Below, piece by piece: positions 25,085 through 26,008 of a DNA stretch of 26,008 nt. Source of the DNA: 62-47 sp049647485 (GTDB taxonomy: Bacteria; Pseudomonadota; Alphaproteobacteria; Rhizobiales; Xanthobacteraceae); NCBI GenBank assembly GCA_049647485.1, contig JBARXT010000210.1, positions 1 through 26,008 of the forward strand. Reading direction: 5' to 3'. The position numbers were made by a program, and so were the translations under genes. The notes beneath the pieces are model-generated. The model had not been told where the DNA came from, made no database searches, and saw only the letters and a list, made by a program, of their open reading frames with translations. The first letter of the stretch is position 1, and every line of letters begins with the position of its first letter.

Positions 25085-25114
25085 GGAAAGGCCCCGGCAT
25101 GCCGGGGCCTTTCC
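25085..25114 (-). terminator. Perfect 14-bp hairpin after flp (terminator or attenuator)
   Basis: 14-bp arms (25085-25098 and 25101-25114) are exactly complementary with a 2-base centre. The hairpin begins 21 bases after the flp stop codon. The T-run is short (TTT inside the arm), so it may end only part of the transcripts or protect the 3' end of the flp mRNA. That would explain high pilin output relative to the downstream assembly genes. Confidence 0.7.
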
Positions 25115-25135
25115 GAATCCAAAATTGCAGGTCGC

Positions 25136-25312
25136 TTACTTGCCGGCGTCGCTGATACCGTCGCGGACCGTGGTGAACTTCTCGTTCAGCGTGGTGCCCA
25201 GCGAGGTGACGATGGTGATGATCGCAACAGCGATGCCGGCGGCGATCAGGCCGTATTCGATCGCGGTGGCGCCGGATTCGTCCTTGGCGAAACGCTTGAT
25301 CAGATTCTTCAT
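25136..25312 (-). CDS. flp: Flp family type IVb major pilin
   Basis: A 58-residue pilin, the subunit of the Flp/Tad pilus. The short basic leader (MKNLIKRFAKDESG) is followed by the Flp processing site: CpaA should cut after Gly14, in SG-ATAIEYG, leaving the conserved Glu-Tyr pair. A hydrophobic helix (LIAAGIAVAIITIVTSLG) follows, then a short polar tail. I chose the ATG at 25312 because GGAG lies six bases upstream. An ATG at 25324 in the same frame would put that GGAG inside the coding sequence. The gene is the first of the minus-strand pilus series and has its own hairpin downstream. Confidence 0.95.
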   Translation of the reverse strand: MKNLIKRFAKDESGATAIEYGLIAAGIAVAIITIVTSLGTTLNEKFTTVRDGISDAGK

Positions 25313-25868
25313 AGGAAACTCCATGTGTGCACGTGGCTGTCGAACTAACGTCTGGTGGAAACGGCGTTCTCAGCACCGTGACCATGGCTGCACCCTACGA
25401 GGAGAAAATTTCAGGCCAGTTAATTCGATCGTAGAAACCCGCATATATCGGGGGTTTCCTGCAGACGGTAAACTTCGAATTAAAGGCATCGCAGAAAGTT
25501 CGACAAATCGATCCGGCCCCGTTTGGACGCCGCAAACGACGGCCGAGTAATGGTAGCTCAGTCATCACGAGCGAATACCAGATAGATTGAGACGTGTCCC
25601 GAATGCGATCCGGGTAGTACAAGCGCGATGCCGCGTCGCTGATCCGGGGCCGTTACGGAGACTGCCGCTGATGCGGTCCCGGCATTGCCGTGCCATCGCG
25701 CGCCGAAGACGCGCGTGAACGCGCTTTTGGCACGCTGTGCCGCGCCCGGGATGCCGTAGTGGCGGCGTTTGCAGTTCATTCATCAATTAACGGCATATTT
25801 GCCATATCCGGAGCCGGGACCATTGCCGATCGCATGGTTCGGCCCGCGATTGTGCCGGGGTGGGTCGC
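25313..25868. other. Divergent intergenic region between flp and the right-edge gene
   Basis: This stretch of about 556 bases carries the promoters of both flp and the plus-strand gene starting at 25869. I see a CtrA-like site at 25469-25483, a small inverted repeat (AAACCC at 25435-25440, GGGTTT at 25451-25456) and paired arms GTGCCA / TGGCAC at 25690-25695 and 25728-25733 around a CGCG-rich core. The minus-strand frame at 25565-25786 encodes text such as HPGRGTACQKRVHARLRRAM, which I recall from spurious predicted proteins in Bradyrhizobium genomes, so the 25680-25760 part is probably a dispersed repeat rather than a gene. Confidence 0.5.
25469..25483 (-). promoter_or_regulatory. CtrA-like binding site upstream of flp
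   Basis: On the minus strand this reads TTAA-N7-TTTA followed by CC, one base off the consensus TTAA-N7-TTAA. It lies 156 bases before the flp start codon. CtrA controls the pilin gene in Caulobacter, so such a site would be expected here, but the 5' end of the mRNA is unknown and single sites of this quality also occur by chance. Confidence 0.4.
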
Positions 25869-26008
25869 ATGATTGTCCGATGCTTGAGTTCTGTGAAACG
25901 GCTGTCGATGTTCGCAAGCATCGCCGTGGTACTGACGCTGCTTGCCGGACCGGGGCAGGCGGTCGCGAACGACGACACCATCGCGGTCAGCGTCGATCAG
26001 GCCAAGCT
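25869..26008 (+). CDS. Secreted pilus-assembly N-terminal-domain protein (partial, runs off the right edge)
   Basis: Only the first 46 codons are in the window. They encode a clear signal peptide: a basic start (MIVRCLSSVKRLSM), a hydrophobic core (FASIAVVLTLLAG) and a likely cleavage near GQAVA or just after. The mature start DDTIAVSVDQAK resembles the beginning of the pilus-assembly N-terminal domain also found in the CpaC secretin, where this strand precedes a LPRDVKDVLVADP-like motif. GGGGTGGG lies a few bases upstream of the ATG. The gene is divergent from flp and is probably part of the same pilus locus. The identification rests on a few residues and on context. Confidence 0.65.
   Translation, partial: MIVRCLSSVKRLSMFASIAVVLTLLAGPGQAVANDDTIAVSVDQAK

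Noticed and set aside
25565..25786. 73-codon minus-strand frame upstream of flp
   Set aside because: Arg-rich text without hydrophobic core or domain. It resembles repeat-derived false predictions in related genomes.
1..26008. Signs of mobile DNA, prophage, CRISPR or defence systems
   Set aside because: No transposase, integrase, phage gene, direct-repeat array or toxin-antitoxin pair was found. Only short non-coding repeats are present.

Overview
The window looks like chromosomal DNA from a high-GC alphaproteobacterium of the Bradyrhizobium / Rhodopseudomonas / Afipia / Nitrobacter group (Nitrobacteraceae). The clearest marker is a membrane-anchored cytochrome c that closely resembles Bradyrhizobium CycM as I recall it. 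Supporting signs are a monofunctional prephenate dehydratase next to kdsB, Tat-exported YejA-type binding proteins, a complete set of Caulobacter-type cpa/tad genes, and short palindromic repeats I recognise as common in these genomes. The assignment is made by eye, without a database search.

Layout. (1) 138-3587, housekeeping: a luciferase-like flavin monooxygenase (+) converges on pheA. pheA follows kdsB on the minus strand, and cycM runs divergently from kdsB and ends in a strong terminator. (2) 3588-4003: a gene-poor gap ending in a palindromic repeat. (3) 4004-12785 (+): two tandem YejA-type oligopeptide-binding proteins, yejB, yejE, yejF and a Nudix hydrolase. From the second binding protein onward the genes overlap by 3-8 bases, so they look translationally coupled. 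A 165-bp inverted-repeat element lies between the two binding-protein genes and a relative lies after the Nudix gene. (4) 12938-15155 (-): an M17 aminopeptidase and an NlpC/P60 endopeptidase, overlapping by 8 bases. (5) 15266-16069 (+): a TadD-like TPR lipoprotein. (6) 16269-25312 (-): the Flp pilus locus in the order flp, small membrane protein, cpaA, cpaB, cpaC, cpaD, cpaE, cpaF, tadB, tadC. (7) 25869 to the right edge (+): the start of a secreted protein, probably a pilus-assembly N-terminal-domain protein, divergent from flp.

How the genes work together. The Yej transporter, the C40 endopeptidase and the M17 aminopeptidase form a plausible set for taking up and degrading cell-wall peptides or other oligopeptides. 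YejBEF with the binding protein YepA is known to import muropeptides in Agrobacterium tumefaciens. The cpa/tad genes encode the pilin, prepilin peptidase, secretin (CpaC), its partners (CpaB, CpaD), the localisation ATPase (CpaE), the motor (CpaF) and the platform (TadB/TadC). TadD is encoded on the opposite strand. No TadE, TadF or TadG minor pseudopilins are present in the window.

I found no prophage, transposase, CRISPR array, rRNA or tRNA. Nothing here is clearly a new system. The less-described items are a 48-residue membrane protein hidden between flp and cpaA, the repeat inserted inside the yej operon, and CtrA-like sites at the pilus genes.
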